Assembly (NCBI RefSeq): GCF_051903925.1
Contig: NZ_CP173678.1
Span: 4,402,001-4,466,000, forward strand
Direction: 5' to 3'
Origin: G051903925 sp051903925
GTDB lineage: Bacteria; Pseudomonadota; Alphaproteobacteria; Zavarziniales; Zavarziniaceae
Length of the DNA stretch: 64,000 nt
The notes beneath the pieces were generated by a model. That model was not told the origin of the DNA. It was given only the letters and a program-made list of their open reading frames with translations, and made no database searches. Positions 16,780-25,037 of this stretch are shown here, one piece after another (the stretch's first letter is position 1; the number at the start of each line of letters is the position of its first letter). The translations under genes and the position numbers were made by a program.

Positions 16780-17049
16780 TCAGTGCAGGGTCACGAATTC
16801 ACCGGTTGCGGGCTTCAGATAGACCTCGAAGCGCTCGCCCTTGGCATCCAGGCCCTTGGCCTCGACGCAGCCGTCCTCGGTACCCAGCGATCGGATATCG
16901 GTATAGCCCGCATCGGTGAGGAAGGCGCGGATCTGCGCCTCGGACAAAGCGGGCTTGCCATCGGCGGGGCAGGCATCGGCGGCGAAGGCCTGCCAGCCCA
17001 GGCCAAGGACTACGGAAAAGGCCAGGACGAACGTCATCAGTCGGGACAC
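16780..17049 (-). CDS. Secreted PepSY-domain protein
   Basis: An 89-residue exported protein. GTG 17049 (followed by SRLMTFVLAF) has GGAG six bases upstream and gives a clean signal peptide ending near WQAFAADA; the open frame continues upstream to 17079 and an ATG at 17037 is an alternative. The mature part is a small PepSY-type fold (ALSEAQIRAFLTDAGYTDIR ... DAKGERFEVYLKPATGEFV). Two Cys residues may form a disulfide. Stand-alone PepSY proteins next to cytochrome b561 and two-component genes are a recurring arrangement; a role as periplasmic partner or inhibitor is suggested by context only. Confidence 0.8.
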   Translation of the reverse strand: MSRLMTFVLAFSVVLGLGWQAFAADACPADGKPALSEAQIRAFLTDAGYTDIRSLGTEDGCVEAKGLDAKGERFEVYLKPATGEFVTLH

Positions 17050-17145
17050 GATCCACTCCCATCGGGGTTGTGGTCGCATCAGACGCCCCGTCCCTGACAG
17101 GATCCTGACGGCGCCGCGACAGCTCCGTGTCAGGATCCGCCGACC

Positions 17146-18666
17146 TCAGGCCAGGGGGCGGACAAAGGCCCCGTTCCGGCCCAGGTGGTGGTGGCTCAGC
17201 GTGCGCTCGTCATTGGCCATGCGCCAGGACAGCAGGGCCTGGGCGCAGGCCAGGACCTCCGCCGCGTAGCGCGGATCGTCCACCCGGTTCCGCAGCTCGC
17301 CCGGATCCTCCTCCAGGTCGAAGAACAACGGCGGCAGGCCGGCGAAGTGAACGTACTTGTAGCGCACACCCCGGATCACGTTCAGGTTGCACTCGTCCAG
17401 GCCGATGCCGAAGGCGCGTTCCGGCAGGCCGCGACGTGGATCGCGGAAATCGAACTCCCAATGCGCGTGGTCGCGCCAGCGCTGCGGTTCCGTCCCCTCA
17501 AGGAAGGGCAGCAGGCTGCGCCCGTCGCACTGGCGGGGCGGCACGGCACCCAGCCACCGCAGGATCGTGGGCATCAGGTCGACCGACTCGGTGAAGCGAT
17601 CGACGACGCGGCCGCGGCCGGCGTCGGCCGCCGCGCGCGGGTCCCGGATGATCAGCGGGATGTGGTAGGACTGCTCGAAATACCCGCACTTGCCCAGCAG
17701 CCAATGGTCGCCCAGCTGCTCGCCATGGTCGGTCGTGAAGACGATCAGCGTGCGCTCGTACTCTCCGCTCTGCTTCAGCCAGGCAACCAGGCGGCCCAGG
17801 TTGTCGTCCACCTCGCTGATCAGGCCGTAGTAGGTCGCCTTGAACTGGCGGCGCACCAGCTCCGACGGGGGGGCGCGGAACGGCAGTCGGTCCAGTTGCC
17901 AGGCCAGCCAGGGATGCTGCGCCCCCTCGGCCACGTAGTCGTCCTGCGCGACGAAGGGTGGCACGTCCCCGGCCTCGTACATGGCGTGATAGGGCGCCGG
18001 CGCCACCCAGGGCGGATGGGGCCGCAGCCAGGACAGGTGTGCGACCCAGGGCCGGCCCTGCTGGCTGCGCCAATAGTCGATGACCTCGTCCGTCAGGAAG
18101 GCGGTATCGCTGTCGGCCGCGGCATAGATCGCGGGCGCGAAGCTCGGCCCCTTGCCTGCGGCCTCGGGACAATCGGTGACCTGGGCATACATCGCCTCGG
18201 CGTCCTCGGGCATGGCATAGCCGCGCCGGACCAGTGCCTTGACCCAGTTGGTCGGCGCGCCGGGCAGGTGGGCCACCGGCACGAAGCCGTCCATGATCCC
18301 TTCATAGGTGCGCAGGCGCACGTCGCCCTCGTCCAGTGCGCGCGGATCGGCAGAGGTGTCGGTGTAGCCGAACAGCGCCGGCTCATAGCCCAGGCGCCGC
18401 ACCTCCAGCGCCAGATTAGTATGGCGCGCGTCGAGCGGCGTGCCATTCGTGCCGGAGCGATGGTTCTGCAGGTACATGCCGGTCAGCAGGCAGGCCCGGC
18501 TTGGGCCACAGGGCACCGCCTGGGCGTAGTGCCTGCGGAACAGCACGCCGTCGCGCGCCAGGGCATCCAGGTTGGGGGTCCGGACCATCGGGTGGCCCAG
18601 GGCGGACAGGCAGTCACCGCGCCATTGGTCGGCGGTGATCAGCAGGACATTGAGCGGCGGCGGCAT
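17146..18666 (-). CDS. Sulfatase/phosphonate monoester hydrolase-like enzyme
   Basis: A 506-residue alkaline phosphatase-superfamily hydrolase. NVLLITADQWRGD gives the first metal ligands. VPCGPSRACLLTG holds Cys53 in the CxPSR motif that is converted to formylglycine, the nucleophile of sulfatases and phosphonate monoester hydrolases. FTTDHGEQLGDHWLLGK supplies the second metal-binding Asp and His. The pattern NHRSGTNGTPLDARHTNLA and GYTDTSADPR resembles Rhizobium-type phosphonate monoester hydrolases more than classical arylsulfatases. No signal peptide is seen, pointing to the cytoplasm. The start may be ATG 18666 or ATG 18705. No maturase (FGE-like) gene is in the window. Confidence 0.85.
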   Translation of the reverse strand: MPPPLNVLLITADQWRGDCLSALGHPMVRTPNLDALARDGVLFRRHYAQAVPCGPSRACLLTGMYLQNHRSGTNGTPLDARHTNLALEVRRLGYEPALFGYTDTSADPRALDEGDVRLRTYEGIMDGFVPVAHLPGAPTNWVKALVRRGYAMPEDAEAMYAQVTDCPEAAGKGPSFAPAIYAAADSDTAFLTDEVIDYWRSQQGRPWVAHLSWLRPHPPWVAPAPYHAMYEAGDVPPFVAQDDYVAEGAQHPWLAWQLDRLPFRAPPSELVRRQFKATYYGLISEVDDNLGRLVAWLKQSGEYERTLIVFTTDHGEQLGDHWLLGKCGYFEQSYHIPLIIRDPRAAADAGRGRVVDRFTESVDLMPTILRWLGAVPPRQCDGRSLLPFLEGTEPQRWRDHAHWEFDFRDPRRGLPERAFGIGLDECNLNVIRGVRYKYVHFAGLPPLFFDLEEDPGELRNRVDDPRYAAEVLACAQALLSWRMANDERTLSHHHLGRNGAFVRPLA

Positions 18667-18732
18667 GCGGCCACGCACTATGCGTGGGCCGCAGGACGGT
18701 CGCAATCCGCCTTTGGCCCAGCGCCCGATGCG

Positions 18733-20361
18733 TCAGCGGACGCCCAGGCTTTCCAGGTAGCCCTCGACATTGGTGTTCAGCACCTCGGCCTGGCGCGACA
18801 GTTCGTCCGCCGCCAGGAACATGTTGGTGCAGGCACGCCCCGCCTCCTGCGCCGCCTCGCTGACGCTGGCGATGGTGTGGGACACCTGCTCGGCCCCCAG
18901 CGACGCCTGCGCCGCACTGCGCGAGATCTCGGCCGTGGTCGCGGTTTGCTCCTCAACGGCGGAGGCGATCATGGTGGCGATCTGGGACATGCCCTCGATC
19001 GTGCGGGTGATGGTGCCGATCGCCTGGACCGAGCCGGTCGTCGCGGCCTGCATCGCCGACACCTGGCTCTCGATGTCGTCGGTGGCCCGTGCCGTCTGGG
19101 TGGCCAGGGCCTTGACCTCGCTGGCCACGACGGCAAAGCCCTTGCCCGCCTCGCCCGCGCGCGCTGCCTCGATCGTCGCGTTCAGCGCCAGCAGGTTGGT
19201 CTTGGCGGCGATGTCGCGGATCAGGTTGACCACGTCCCCGATCTTCTGGGCAGCGGCGCTCAGCGTGTGGATCGTGGTGCTGGTCGCCTCGGCCTCCGCC
19301 ACGGCACGGCGCGAGATGGCGGTCGACTGCGACACCTGGCGATTGATCTCGGCAATCGAGGCGGTCAGTTCCTCGGCCGCGGTGGCGACGGTGTGGACGC
19401 TGCCGGATGCGCCGGCCGCGGCGTTTGTCACCTCACTCGCCTGGCAGGTGGTTTCCTCGGCGGTGGAAGCCATCGACTCGGCATTCGCCCGGACCTCGGT
19501 CGCGGCGCTGGCCACGGCGGCGGCGACCCCGCGCAGGCGCAGCGAAATGCCGACCTGCTGCGTGATGTCGGTCGCGAACTTGACGACGCGGGCGGGCCGG
19601 CCGTTCTGGTCCATGATCGGGTTGTAGCTGGCCTGCAGCCAGATCTCGCGCCCATCGCGGCCCAGGCGGCGGTACTGCCCCACCTCGAACTGGCCGGTCG
19701 CCAGGCGATTCCAGAACACCGCGTAGTCGTGGCTCGCGGCATAGTCCGGGTCGACGAACATGCGATGGTGCCGGCCCACGATCTCGTCCCGGCGATAGCC
19801 GACCGCATCCAGGAAGTTCTGGTTGGCGTCCAGGATGATCCCCTCCAGCGTGAACTCGATCACCGCCTGGACCTTGTCGATGGCCTGGATCCGGCTGGCA
19901 TTGTCGGCGTCGCGCTGCTTGGCCTCGGTGATGTCGCTGGCGAACTTCACGACCTTCGCCGGGCGGCCGTCACGGTCCATGATCGGGTTGTAGGTGGCCT
20001 GCAGCCAGATCTCGCGACCGCCCTTGGCCAGCCGCTTGTACTGCCCCTGGTCGAACTCGCCGCGCCCAAGGCGGGCCCAGAAGGCGCGATACTCGGCACT
20101 CTCGCGGTAGTCGGGGGTCACGAACATGGCATGGTGGTGGCCCACGACCTCGGCCCTGGAATAGCCGGTGGCAGCCAGGAAATTCTCGTTCGCGTCCAGG
20201 ATCGTGCCGTCAAGGGAAAAGGCGATGACCGCCTGCGCCCGGTTGATCGCGGCCACCTGGCCTTCGACGTCCTGCAACCAGTCGGGATCGACAGCCGGAA
20301 CCGCCAAGGCCTGGACCTGCGTGCTGCGGCGGCGCGCGAAAAGCTCGATCACCCGTGCCAT
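18733..20361 (-). CDS. Soluble methyl-accepting chemotaxis protein with two PAS domains
   Basis: A 542-residue receptor without transmembrane helices. Two PAS domains (about residues 40-155 and 160-280) are close copies: each has NEN/NQNFLxAxGY, EIWLQAxYNPIMD and GRPAxVVKFAxDIT. The signalling domain contains the hairpin-tip region AAKTNLLALNATIEAARAGE, followed by GKGFAVVASEVKALATQT. PAS pairs of this kind often bind haem, flavin or a small ligand and report redox or oxygen state to CheA/CheW. Start ATG 20361 has GGAGGG just upstream. It is a single gene; no che genes are nearby. Ligand unknown. Confidence 0.9.
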   Translation of the reverse strand: MARVIELFARRRSTQVQALAVPAVDPDWLQDVEGQVAAINRAQAVIAFSLDGTILDANENFLAATGYSRAEVVGHHHAMFVTPDYRESAEYRAFWARLGRGEFDQGQYKRLAKGGREIWLQATYNPIMDRDGRPAKVVKFASDITEAKQRDADNASRIQAIDKVQAVIEFTLEGIILDANQNFLDAVGYRRDEIVGRHHRMFVDPDYAASHDYAVFWNRLATGQFEVGQYRRLGRDGREIWLQASYNPIMDQNGRPARVVKFATDITQQVGISLRLRGVAAAVASAATEVRANAESMASTAEETTCQASEVTNAAAGASGSVHTVATAAEELTASIAEINRQVSQSTAISRRAVAEAEATSTTIHTLSAAAQKIGDVVNLIRDIAAKTNLLALNATIEAARAGEAGKGFAVVASEVKALATQTARATDDIESQVSAMQAATTGSVQAIGTITRTIEGMSQIATMIASAVEEQTATTAEISRSAAQASLGAEQVSHTIASVSEAAQEAGRACTNMFLAADELSRQAEVLNTNVEGYLESLGVR

Positions 20362-20523
20362 CAATCCCTCCACCGGGGCCCCGGGTTGCCGGGACTCGCC
20401 GTTCAACCACTGAATGTTGTGGTTTCGCCTCGATACCTTCAGAGGATGGCCACATCGCCTCTAACAGAGAGTTAAGATGCGACGCGATCTCAGGTACGGG
20501 GATGGCCCCGGGAGGGGGGGCCT

Positions 20524-20556
20524 GGACCGGCAGTGGCACATCGCCCCCGCCGGTCC
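20524..20556 (-). terminator. Possible hairpin downstream of phasin gene
   Basis: GGACCGGC at 20524-20531 and GCCGGTCC at 20549-20556 are perfect 8-base inverted arms with a 17-base loop, just past the phasin stop. No T-run follows on the minus strand, so factor-independent termination is doubtful; it may only protect the 3' end. Confidence 0.3.
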
Positions 20557-20573
20557 TGCTGCGTCGTTCCGAC

Positions 20574-21017
20574 TCAGGCGGCCTTGGCCTGGACGGCGCG
20601 GGCAAGGCCAGCATTGAGGCGCGCGTTGAGCGGCGCGGCGGTGTCCTTCGACAGCGACATCAGCAGTTCGCCGATGCGGGTCGATTGGGCCAGGAAGGCA
20701 TCCAGCGCGCTCTTGGTATAGTCCGTCTGCAGTTCGATCACCTGCTGCATCGACTTGGCCGACATGATTGCCTTGGTCGCGGCCAGGCTGTCTTCGAGCG
20801 AGTTCTTGGAAAAGGCGACCAGCTCGGCGCTCAGCGATTCGATTGCCTTGATCGCCGCGGTGTTCGACTGCATCACGGCGTCGACATTGTCCTTGGAGAT
20901 GCGGGCCAGTTCGTCATAGCGGGTCTTGGCCATCGAGATGCCCTTTCCCAGGGCGTCCTGGGCGTTGGTGGCCTGGGCCTTGAGGCTGGCCTCGATCTGC
21001 TCGGCGGTCGTGCTCAT
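20574..21017 (-). CDS. phaP: Phasin (polyhydroxyalkanoate granule-associated protein)
   Basis: A 147-residue, almost wholly helical protein. It is rich in Ala, Ser, Lys and Gln, and contains phasin_2-type heptads such as MAKTRYDELARISKDNVDAV and KSMQQVIELQTDYTKSALDAF. Phasins coat PHA granules in the cytoplasm and control their size and number. ATG 21017 follows AGGAG. The 5' region has a candidate promoter bracketed by TTGCACTGCA inverted repeats that match the type of site bound by the PHA-responsive repressor PhaR. No PHA synthase or PhaR gene lies in this window. Confidence 0.88.
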   Translation of the reverse strand: MSTTAEQIEASLKAQATNAQDALGKGISMAKTRYDELARISKDNVDAVMQSNTAAIKAIESLSAELVAFSKNSLEDSLAATKAIMSAKSMQQVIELQTDYTKSALDAFLAQSTRIGELLMSLSKDTAAPLNARLNAGLARAVQAKAA

Positions 21018-21053
21018 CGGGGAGTCTCCTACATTGCGGGGCAGCAGTTCGTG

Positions 21054-21063
21054 TTGCACTGCA
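21054..21063. promoter_or_regulatory. Candidate PhaR-type operator, promoter-proximal
   Basis: TTGCACTGCA, an inverted TGC-N3-GCA, sits between the candidate -10 and the phasin start codon. A weaker TTGCGGGGCAG lies at 21034-21044. Known alphaproteobacterial PhaR sites are TGC/GCA-type inverted repeats before phasin genes, so the assignment is by pattern and context. Confidence 0.5.
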
Positions 21064-21072
21064 GCATGACGC

Positions 21073-21102
21073 AGATGTGGGCCGAGCGCCGACGCGCGTC
21101 AA
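21073..21102 (-). promoter_or_regulatory. Candidate phasin promoter
   Basis: On the minus strand TTGACG (21102-21097) is followed after 18 bases by ACATCT (21078-21073). The -35 is good and the -10 is weak. It lies between the two TTGCACTGCA repeats, about 55 bases before the start codon, which is the right place to be blocked by a bound repressor. Confidence 0.45.
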
Positions 21103-21113
21103 GAGGGAATTTG

Positions 21114-21124
21114 TTGCACTGCAA
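21114..21124. promoter_or_regulatory. Candidate PhaR-type operator, promoter-distal
   Basis: TTGCACTGCAA is a perfect 4-3-4 inverted repeat. Its core is identical to the site at 21054-21063; the two centres are about 60 bases apart, close to six helical turns, and flank the candidate promoter. Confidence 0.5.
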
Positions 21125-21140
21125 TAACAAGGCCCCGCAG

Positions 21141-21161
21141 GCAGCGGCCGGAGACCGCTGC
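21141..21161 (-). terminator. Possible hairpin downstream of lipoprotein gene
   Basis: GCAGCGG (21141-21147) and CCGCTGC (21155-21161) form a 7-base GC stem with a 7-base loop about 20 bases past the lipoprotein stop. There is no clear T-run, so this is a weak call. Confidence 0.3.
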
Positions 21162-21179
21162 GGCAAGACGCCGCGCCCG

Positions 21180-21929
21180 CTAGAACGCCAGTTCTGGTCC
21201 GGCCTGCAGTCCGTTGTCGACGACCTGGACCTGGAATGCGATGCCGTCCGTCCGGGGGCCGCTGTAGCGGTCGGGAAAGCGATCGACCAGCGGCCCCAGG
21301 CCGGTGGGGCGCACCGGGTTGACCGGGATGCCAGTCGTGTCCCTGGCGAACAGGGGCCCGTCGAAGCGGATCGCCTCGAACCCCGTGCCGGGAGACTGCC
21401 AGGCCTGGAAATGGAAACGCCCCTGGCGGCAGGCGGCCACCGTCCAGAAGAAGCGGTCGGAGCGAAGGAACAGCCCCGCCGGCGCCGGCCGGTCAAAGCC
21501 GCTGGCGTCCAGCGCCGCATCCAGGGCCGCGACCTCGTCCGCGGAAAGGCTGGCAGAGGCCCGCTCCGGCGTTGCCACGCCCAGGCCCGAGGAGAATGAG
21601 ACACTGAGCAGCGCCGGCGGGCCCCACACGCGCACCTCGACACTGGCGCCGGCACTCCCGCCCGTCACCTCGTAGCCGCGCACCTGCTCGTTATAGAGGG
21701 CGTTGTAGACGAAGCGCCGGTGGTCGGGACTGCCAGCCTGGCAGGCGGCGCGGATATCCTCGCCCCCGATATACGAGAACCACGAGGCCGATCGACTCAG
21801 GGGATCATCCGTGGGACCCGTGGCGGCGCAGCCGGCCAGGGCCAGGCCGATCAGCACTGCCAGGCCCGGGACCGCGGCCCCAGGCACTGTGGTTTGCGTT
21901 CGCTGCGGCGTGCGTGGATCGGTTCCCAT
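21180..21929 (-). CDS. Lipoprotein of unknown function
   Basis: A 249-residue predicted lipoprotein. From ATG 21929 (AGGAT about eight bases upstream) the N terminus runs through GLAVLIGLALAGCAAT, a lipobox with Cys at about residue 35. The mature part has ICE-type markers I do not recognise as a named family: SYIGGEDIRAACQAG, FVYNALYNEQVRGYEV, LSADEVAALDAALDASGF and FFWTVAACRQGRFHFQAW. The mix suggests a compact mixed-fold domain with two or three Cys. It is divergent from the carboxypeptidase gene, 137 bases between starts. Function unknown; an envelope location is well supported. Confidence 0.7.
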   Translation of the reverse strand: MGTDPRTPQRTQTTVPGAAVPGLAVLIGLALAGCAATGPTDDPLSRSASWFSYIGGEDIRAACQAGSPDHRRFVYNALYNEQVRGYEVTGGSAGASVEVRVWGPPALLSVSFSSGLGVATPERASASLSADEVAALDAALDASGFDRPAPAGLFLRSDRFFWTVAACRQGRFHFQAWQSPGTGFEAIRFDGPLFARDTTGIPVNPVRPTGLGPLVDRFPDRYSGPRTDGIAFQVQVVDNGLQAGPELAF

Positions 21930-22066
21930 GCAACCGATCCTAGCCCAAAAAACGCCATCATCCAAAGGGGACCGGGCGTCGCGCGAATCACAAGACGTTA
22001 GACAGGCTTGGCGAAGTTTCTTACAGTGATGCTTCGGTTTTCGGTGAGTATATCGGGGGGCCCGCC

Positions 22067-23608
22067 ATGCGGTGGACGCGTCTGTCCTTTGGCCATCTGG
22101 CCTTGGTCCTGACACTGGCGCTGACGCTGGCCCTGGCGGCCGCGCCGGCCGACGCAGCCCAGCGCCGCAAGCCTAAGCCGGCCGATGCCTGGGCGCCAGC
22201 CTTCTCCGCCCTGGTGCTCGACGCCGATTCCGGCCGGGTTCTGGTCTCGACCCAGCCGGATGCCCTGCGCCATCCCGCCTCTCTCACCAAGATGATGACC
22301 CTCTACCTGGTCTTCGACGCGCTGGACGCGGGCACCCTGACACTGGATCAGCGCCTGCCGGTGTCGAGCCGCGCCGCGGGGCAGGAGCCGTCGAAGCTGG
22401 GCCTGCGGGCCGGCAGCACGGTCAGTGTCGAGGACGCGGTCCTGGGCCTGGTGACCAAGTCCGCCAACGATGCCTCCGTCGTCCTGGCCGAGGCGCTGGG
22501 CCGGTCGAGCGAGGGCTTCGCCCGCATGATGACGACCAAGGCCCGTGCCCTGGGCATGAGCTCGACCGTCTATCGCAACCCCAACGGCCTGCCCGACAGC
22601 GCCCAGGTGACGACGGCGCGCGACCAGGCCCGGCTGGGCCTGGCGCTGATGCGCGACCATCCGCACTGGTACCCCTACTTTTCCACGCGCACCTTCCGCT
22701 ATGGCGCGGCCACGCACGGCAACCACAATCGCCTGCTGACGCGCTATCCCGGGACCGACGGCATCAAGACGGGCTACATCCGGGCGTCCGGCTTCAACCT
22801 GGTGGCCTCGGTCCAGCGTGATGGCCGGCGCTTGGTCGGCGTGATCTTTGGCGGGACGTCCGGCCGGCAGCGCGACGACCGCATGATCGCCATGCTGGAC
22901 GAGGCGTTCGCCGCACTCCAGGGGACGCCGCGCCCGGCCCAGCCGCTGCTCGCCCAGGTCGGCGCGCGCCCCGGCCCCGCCACCGCGCGGGCCGCGCGCC
23001 AGGTCGCGGCCGTGGCCGCCAGCCCGGCGCCGGGCCTGCCCGTGCCCCGCCCGGCCGAGATTGCCCGCGCCGCCCTGCCGCCGCTTCCCGTCGCCGCCGC
23101 GTCGGAGGCGGAGATCGACGCCGTCGCCGCCATGATCGACGAGGAGCCGGCCGAGGCGACGGCCGCGGGCGACATCGCGGCCCTGGTCTCGGGCGGCACC
23201 GCGCCGGTTGCCGCCGCCAACACGGTTGCCGCCCCGCGCCAGCGTCCGGCGATGATGGCCGCGGTGCCGCCGGGCCTGGCCCTGCCCGCCCAGGCCCCCG
23301 CGACGTCCGCCGCGGAAGAGGAGGCCGCGCGCCAGCCGCTGGGCAGCTGGGCGATCCAGCTGGGCGCCTTCGCCGGCAAGTCGGCGGCCGAGGCGCATAT
23401 CCAGAACGTGCGGGCCCAGGCGCCCCGCCTTCTGGCCGGGACTGAGACGCGGCTGGAGCCGGGCAACAATTCGGGGCAGCTGGTCTGGCGCGCCCGTCTG
23501 GCCGGCTTTGCCGAGCCCAGCGCCCGCGCCGCCTGCCGCCAGCTGCGCACGCTTCAGATCGCCTGCCTGCCCGTCGCCCCGGACCAGCTGGCGCTGGCCG
23601 GCCAGTAA
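22067..23608 (+). CDS. D-alanyl-D-alanine carboxypeptidase (DacA/PBP5 type) with C-terminal SPOR domain
   Basis: A 513-residue periplasmic penicillin-binding protein. A signal peptide covers residues 1-30 (ending PADAAQ). The serine peptidase S11 domain has SLTK (Ser72, Lys75), SAN (132-134) and KTG (234-236), so all catalytic motifs are intact. It trims the terminal D-Ala of peptidoglycan stem peptides. An Ala/Pro-rich linker of about 130 residues leads to a SPOR domain (GSWAIQLGAFAGKSAAEAH to the end), which binds denuded glycans at the septum. The S11-plus-SPOR layout is typical of alphaproteobacteria. The DUF3047 gene follows 20 bases downstream. Confidence 0.93.
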   Translation: MRWTRLSFGHLALVLTLALTLALAAAPADAAQRRKPKPADAWAPAFSALVLDADSGRVLVSTQPDALRHPASLTKMMTLYLVFDALDAGTLTLDQRLPVSSRAAGQEPSKLGLRAGSTVSVEDAVLGLVTKSANDASVVLAEALGRSSEGFARMMTTKARALGMSSTVYRNPNGLPDSAQVTTARDQARLGLALMRDHPHWYPYFSTRTFRYGAATHGNHNRLLTRYPGTDGIKTGYIRASGFNLVASVQRDGRRLVGVIFGGTSGRQRDDRMIAMLDEAFAALQGTPRPAQPLLAQVGARPGPATARAARQVAAVAASPAPGLPVPRPAEIARAALPPLPVAAASEAEIDAVAAMIDEEPAEATAAGDIAALVSGGTAPVAAANTVAAPRQRPAMMAAVPPGLALPAQAPATSAAEEEAARQPLGSWAIQLGAFAGKSAAEAHIQNVRAQAPRLLAGTETRLEPGNNSGQLVWRARLAGFAEPSARAACRQLRTLQIACLPVAPDQLALAGQ

Positions 23609-23628
23609 GGCTCCAGGGGCCCGCCGGC

Positions 23629-24654
23629 ATGGCTGCGTCGCTGCAGGCTGAGCAGGTCCTGGACCTGCCGGCCAATGTCCCGCCCTGGACGGCGACGGCC
23701 CTGAAGCTCCAGGCCGGGCAGGAGTTCACCGTCCTGGCCAGCGGTCGCGCGGTCTTCAACCTGGAGCCCGATTTCTCCGCCGGTCCACGCTTCGGCCTGT
23801 GGTATCGCATCGGCGGACAGGCCCCCATTGCCTGCGGGGGTCGCGACACCTGGTCCTTTGCCGCACCCCATGCCGGCACGTTGGAAGTCGCCGTGCTGAA
23901 CGGCGAATGGGCCAGCCCCGACGGCACGCTGGGCACCCCCGCCGCGCTCTACCAAGGCGGCACGGGTGGTTTCCGCGTGCGCATCCTGGTCTGGGCGCCC
24001 GGCACGCGCGCGGCCGACGGGCTGGCCAGCCTGGGCGACGCCGACCCCGCCATCGCGGCCGAGCGCACGCGCCTGGCGGCGCCCACAGCCTGGCCGCCAG
24101 ACTGGCGCCATCTGTGGTTCCTGGGGCAAAGCGACATATTCGCGCGCGCCGACAGCGACGGCCACGCCGCCATCGCGATCGACACGCGCGACGATGTCGG
24201 CATCCTGCAGCGCGCCGTCGACTTCCCCCTGACCGCGCACACGCGGCTGGAATGGGAATGGCGCATCGACGAACTGCCCTCGGCCTGCGCCGAGACGGAA
24301 TCGCACGTCCACGACTATCTCAGCGTGGCCCTGGCGGGCGACGACGGCCACGACATCACCTGGATGTGGAGTGCGGCGCTGGCGCCGGGCGCGCATTTCC
24401 GCTGCCCGCTGCCGACCTGGGCGCACAAGGAACACCACATGGTCGTGCGCGGCGACGCGGCGGAGCTCGGCCGCTGGCTGGCCGAAAGCCGACCGGTGGC
24501 GGCGGACTGGGCGACGATGTGGGGCGATCCGGTCCCGACGCGCGTCACCTCGATCTGGCTGATCGCGGTCAGCTTGTTCCAGCACCGGCGCGGACGCGGC
24601 ACCGTGCGCAACATCGCGCTGGTCGACGGCACGAACCGCGTGCAGGTCCTCTAG
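23629..24654 (+). CDS. DUF3047 domain protein
   Basis: A 341-residue protein. The C-terminal half has the DUF3047 pattern: WEWRIDELPSA, HDYLSVAL, DITWMWS and RCPLPTWAHKEHHMVV. The N-terminal ~115 residues look like a separate beta-sandwich (LKLQAGQEFTVLASGRAVF, GLWYRIGGQAPI), similar to carbohydrate-binding lectin-like domains. No signal peptide is apparent, although the D-Ala carboxypeptidase gene 20 bases upstream suggests cotranscription. DUF3047 proteins have no assigned activity. The fusion suggests binding to a sugar or surface ligand, but that is inference. Confidence 0.7.
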   Translation: MAASLQAEQVLDLPANVPPWTATALKLQAGQEFTVLASGRAVFNLEPDFSAGPRFGLWYRIGGQAPIACGGRDTWSFAAPHAGTLEVAVLNGEWASPDGTLGTPAALYQGGTGGFRVRILVWAPGTRAADGLASLGDADPAIAAERTRLAAPTAWPPDWRHLWFLGQSDIFARADSDGHAAIAIDTRDDVGILQRAVDFPLTAHTRLEWEWRIDELPSACAETESHVHDYLSVALAGDDGHDITWMWSAALAPGAHFRCPLPTWAHKEHHMVVRGDAAELGRWLAESRPVAADWATMWGDPVPTRVTSIWLIAVSLFQHRRGRGTVRNIALVDGTNRVQVL

Positions 24655-24663
24655 CGCTCCCGC

Positions 24664-25017
24664 TCAGGCCAAAGCGGCGGCATAGGCCTCCGGCTTGAAG
24701 CCGACGATGAGGCGGCCGTCGACGTCGAGCACGGGCCGCTTGATCATCGACGGCTGCGCCGCCATCAGGGCCAATGCCCGCGCGCGGTCCACCCCCTCCC
24801 GGTCCGCCTCCGGCAGCTTGCGGAAGGTCGTGCCGGCGCGGTTCAGCAGCACCTCCCACCCGACCTGGTCGGCCCAGGCGGCAAGCGTCGCCGGGGTGAT
24901 CCCCGCCGCCTTGTAGTCGTGGAACGTGTACGCGACGCCATGGTCGTCCAGCCAGGCCCGCGCCTTCTTCATGGTGTCGCAGGACTTGATGCCATGGATC
25001 GTGACGTTTGCCGGCAT
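24664..25017 (-). CDS. ArsC/Spx-family protein (YffB-like)
   Basis: A 117-residue thioredoxin-fold protein. It has one N-terminal Cys in HGIKSCDTMKKARAWL, the C-x-x-x-K layout of the YffB/Spx/ArsC group, and the C-terminal SMIKRPVLDVDGRLIVGF, in which the IKRP motif binds the substrate or glutathione. It lacks the full set of ArsC cysteines and most YffB-like proteins are not proven arsenate reductases; a glutathione-linked thiol role is more likely. ATG 25017 follows GGAAGGG. It begins 20 bases after the nicotinamidase-like gene on the same strand. Confidence 0.88.
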   Translation of the reverse strand: MPANVTIHGIKSCDTMKKARAWLDDHGVAYTFHDYKAAGITPATLAAWADQVGWEVLLNRAGTTFRKLPEADREGVDRARALALMAAQPSMIKRPVLDVDGRLIVGFKPEAYAAALA

Positions 25018-25037
25018 GTTGACCCTTCCCGGAAGCG

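Noticed and set aside
17185..20475. A 1096-codon plus-strand frame spanning the hydrolase and chemoreceptor genes
   Set aside because: Low-complexity Arg/Gly/His-rich translation without any domain; the minus strand encodes two full families there.
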